Shown piece by piece: positions 62,980-64,000 of a DNA stretch of 64,000 nucleotides (within the stretch, counting starts at the first letter, position 1; each line of letters begins with the position of its first letter). The notes below the pieces were generated by a model that was not told the origin of the DNA, made no database searches, and saw only the letters and a list, made by a program, of their open reading frames with translations. A program made the translations under genes and the position numbers. This DNA comes from Duganella qianjiadongensis (GTDB lineage Bacteria; Pseudomonadota; Gammaproteobacteria; Burkholderiales; Burkholderiaceae_D), in the NCBI RefSeq assembly GCF_009857915.1, contig NZ_WWCM01000009.1:124001-188000 (forward strand), given 5' to 3'.

Positions 62980-64000
62980 ATCTGCTGCCGCGCTGGCAGC
63001 CGCCGCAGGGCAGTCTGCGCCGCCAGCTGCTGCTGCAACTGGCCGCGCCGCTGCTGCTGGTGCTGGTGCTGGGCGCCGCCGGCGGCATGCTGATTTCGGG
63101 CCAGATCGGCTATATGGTGCACGACCAGTGGCTGCTCGATTCGGCCATGTCGCTGCGGGCACAGGTGCACGCGCGCGATGGCAAAGTCAGCCTGCAGCTG
63201 CCGCCGGCAGCCGTGCAGATGTTCGAGTGGGACGTGAGCGACCGTATCTACTGGCAGGCTAGCACGCAGCGCCAGGGCTGGCTGCTGGGGAATACGCCGA
63301 TAGCGTCTGCGCCCTCGGCGGCCTCCGGCGACCAGCCGCAGTTCTACGATGCGCAGGTGGGCGGACGCAGCGTACGGGTGGTACAGCTGGAATTTGCCGC
63401 GCCGGGCGGGCTCGATGACCGGGTGCGCATCGCCGTGGCCGAGACCATGCACAAGCGCGATCTGGTAGCCTACAAATCGTTCTGGCAGTGGGCGCCGCTG
63501 CAGGTAGCCGTGCTGCTGCTGGTGGGCGTATCGGTCTGGCTGGCGGTAGCGCGCAGTCTGGCGCGGGTGGACAGCATCGCGGCCCGTCTTGGTAGTTACC
63601 GGCCTGATAGCCGCATGCCGATGTTCGATACGGCGCGCCTGCCCAGCGAAATTGTGCCCCTGATCGGTGCCATCAATGGCCTGATCGTCAGCCTGAGCGA
63701 AGAGCAGCAGACCCAGAAGCGCTTCATTTCCAATGCCGCCCACCAGTTGCGCACCCCGCTGGCCAGCTTGCAGGTGCAATCACAACGGGCCCTGCGCGAG
63801 CGCAATCCGCAGCTGCGCGAACAGGCTATGGAAGATGTGCACCGTGCTGTGACGCGGCTGCACCATGTGACCCAGCAGCTGCTCACGCTGATGCGCTCGG
63901 AGCAGGCCACCGAACAGCATCTGAAGCTGGTGCCGGTCGATCTGGCCAGGCTGGCACGCGAGGAAGTGGAGCGCTGGATGGATCAGGCGCTGCGCTGCGG
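62976..64000 (+). CDS. Sensor histidine kinase (partial, runs off the right edge)
   Basis: A GTG at 62976 overlaps the regulator stop (GTGA) and opens a frame continuing to the window end (341 codons visible). There are two membrane helices (about 17-40 and 175-195) around a periplasmic sensor of about 130 residues, then the phosphoacceptor H256 in ISNAAHQLRTPLASL. The ATPase domain lies outside. The layout matches metal-sensing two-component kinases that control HME-RND operons, consistent with the divergent pump genes. Confidence 0.92.
   Translation, partial: MNLLPRWQPPQGSLRRQLLLQLAAPLLLVLVLGAAGGMLISGQIGYMVHDQWLLDSAMSLRAQVHARDGKVSLQLPPAAVQMFEWDVSDRIYWQASTQRQGWLLGNTPIASAPSAASGDQPQFYDAQVGGRSVRVVQLEFAAPGGLDDRVRIAVAETMHKRDLVAYKSFWQWAPLQVAVLLLVGVSVWLAVARSLARVDSIAARLGSYRPDSRMPMFDTARLPSEIVPLIGAINGLIVSLSEEQQTQKRFISNAAHQLRTPLASLQVQSQRALRERNPQLREQAMEDVHRAVTRLHHVTQQLLTLMRSEQATEQHLKLVPVDLARLAREEVERWMDQALRC

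Overview
The window looks like a core-genome stretch of a Burkholderiales betaproteobacterium, most likely Oxalobacteraceae (Massilia, Duganella or Janthinobacterium type). This is inferred from GC-rich coding, gene orders such as lptD-surA-pdxA-rsmA, fur/bamE/dapB and leuS-lptE-holA-proA, TonB-linked sugar uptake, and many lipoproteins. No rRNA operon, CRISPR array, insertion sequence or integrase was seen.

Layout. 1-3.6 kb: outer-membrane biogenesis and housekeeping (lptD tail, surA, pdxA, rsmA), closed by a terminator. 3.7-6.8 kb: two paralogous repeat lipoproteins and a lipoprotein phosphoesterase on the minus strand. 6.9-14.5 kb: a HAD hydrolase, hrcA, fur, bamE, dapB, a TolQ/ExbB-ExbD pair with a barstar-like gene, map, a VOC protein and an AraC-type regulator. 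14.6-23.1 kb: leuS, lptE, holA, proA, hemJ-like, an RNA methyltransferase and an MFS drug exporter. 23.2-29.5 kb: a signalling operon (HDOD-GAF-histidine kinase; receiver-PAS-GGDEF-EAL; a 13-repeat Sel1 protein) followed by a 56-residue lipoprotein. 29.6-33.5 kb: an orphan flagellin, an M28 peptidase and a Gfo/Idh/MocA oxidoreductase.

33.5-34.8 kb is an accessory islet. A degenerate 5' copy of tRNA-Gly, with its promoter, lies on the left and an intact tRNA-Gly(CCC) on the right; two small orphan genes sit between them. 34.8-42.9 kb is a split glycoside-uptake locus: a tryptophan-halogenase-like protein, a TonB receptor, an AmpG-like MFS permease and a GH1 glucosidase. It is tied together by LacI-type operators, including three copies at exact 21-bp intervals. 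A toxin-antitoxin module with a probably frameshifted toxin sits in the middle of it.

43.0-51.4 kb: trmB, a small membrane protein, an amidohydrolase, recQ, uppP, a YkgJ-type Cys-cluster protein, an alpha/beta hydrolase coupled to an M14 peptidase, and a small ORF behind a strong-looking promoter. 51.5-55.2 kb: an MFS sugar transporter and a compact ketosynthase-ACP-alpha/beta-hydrolase cluster whose hydrolase has a Cys nucleophile elbow. 55.3-64 kb: a heavy-metal RND efflux operon (adaptor, pump, outer-membrane factor, His-rich lipoprotein, MipA-like porin), joined mostly by 4-base overlaps, with a divergent two-component system whose kinase runs off the window.

The most promising poorly described items are the ketosynthase/ACP/Cys-hydrolase cluster, the phased operator array with an identical intragenic copy, the signalling operon, and the tRNA-bounded islet.
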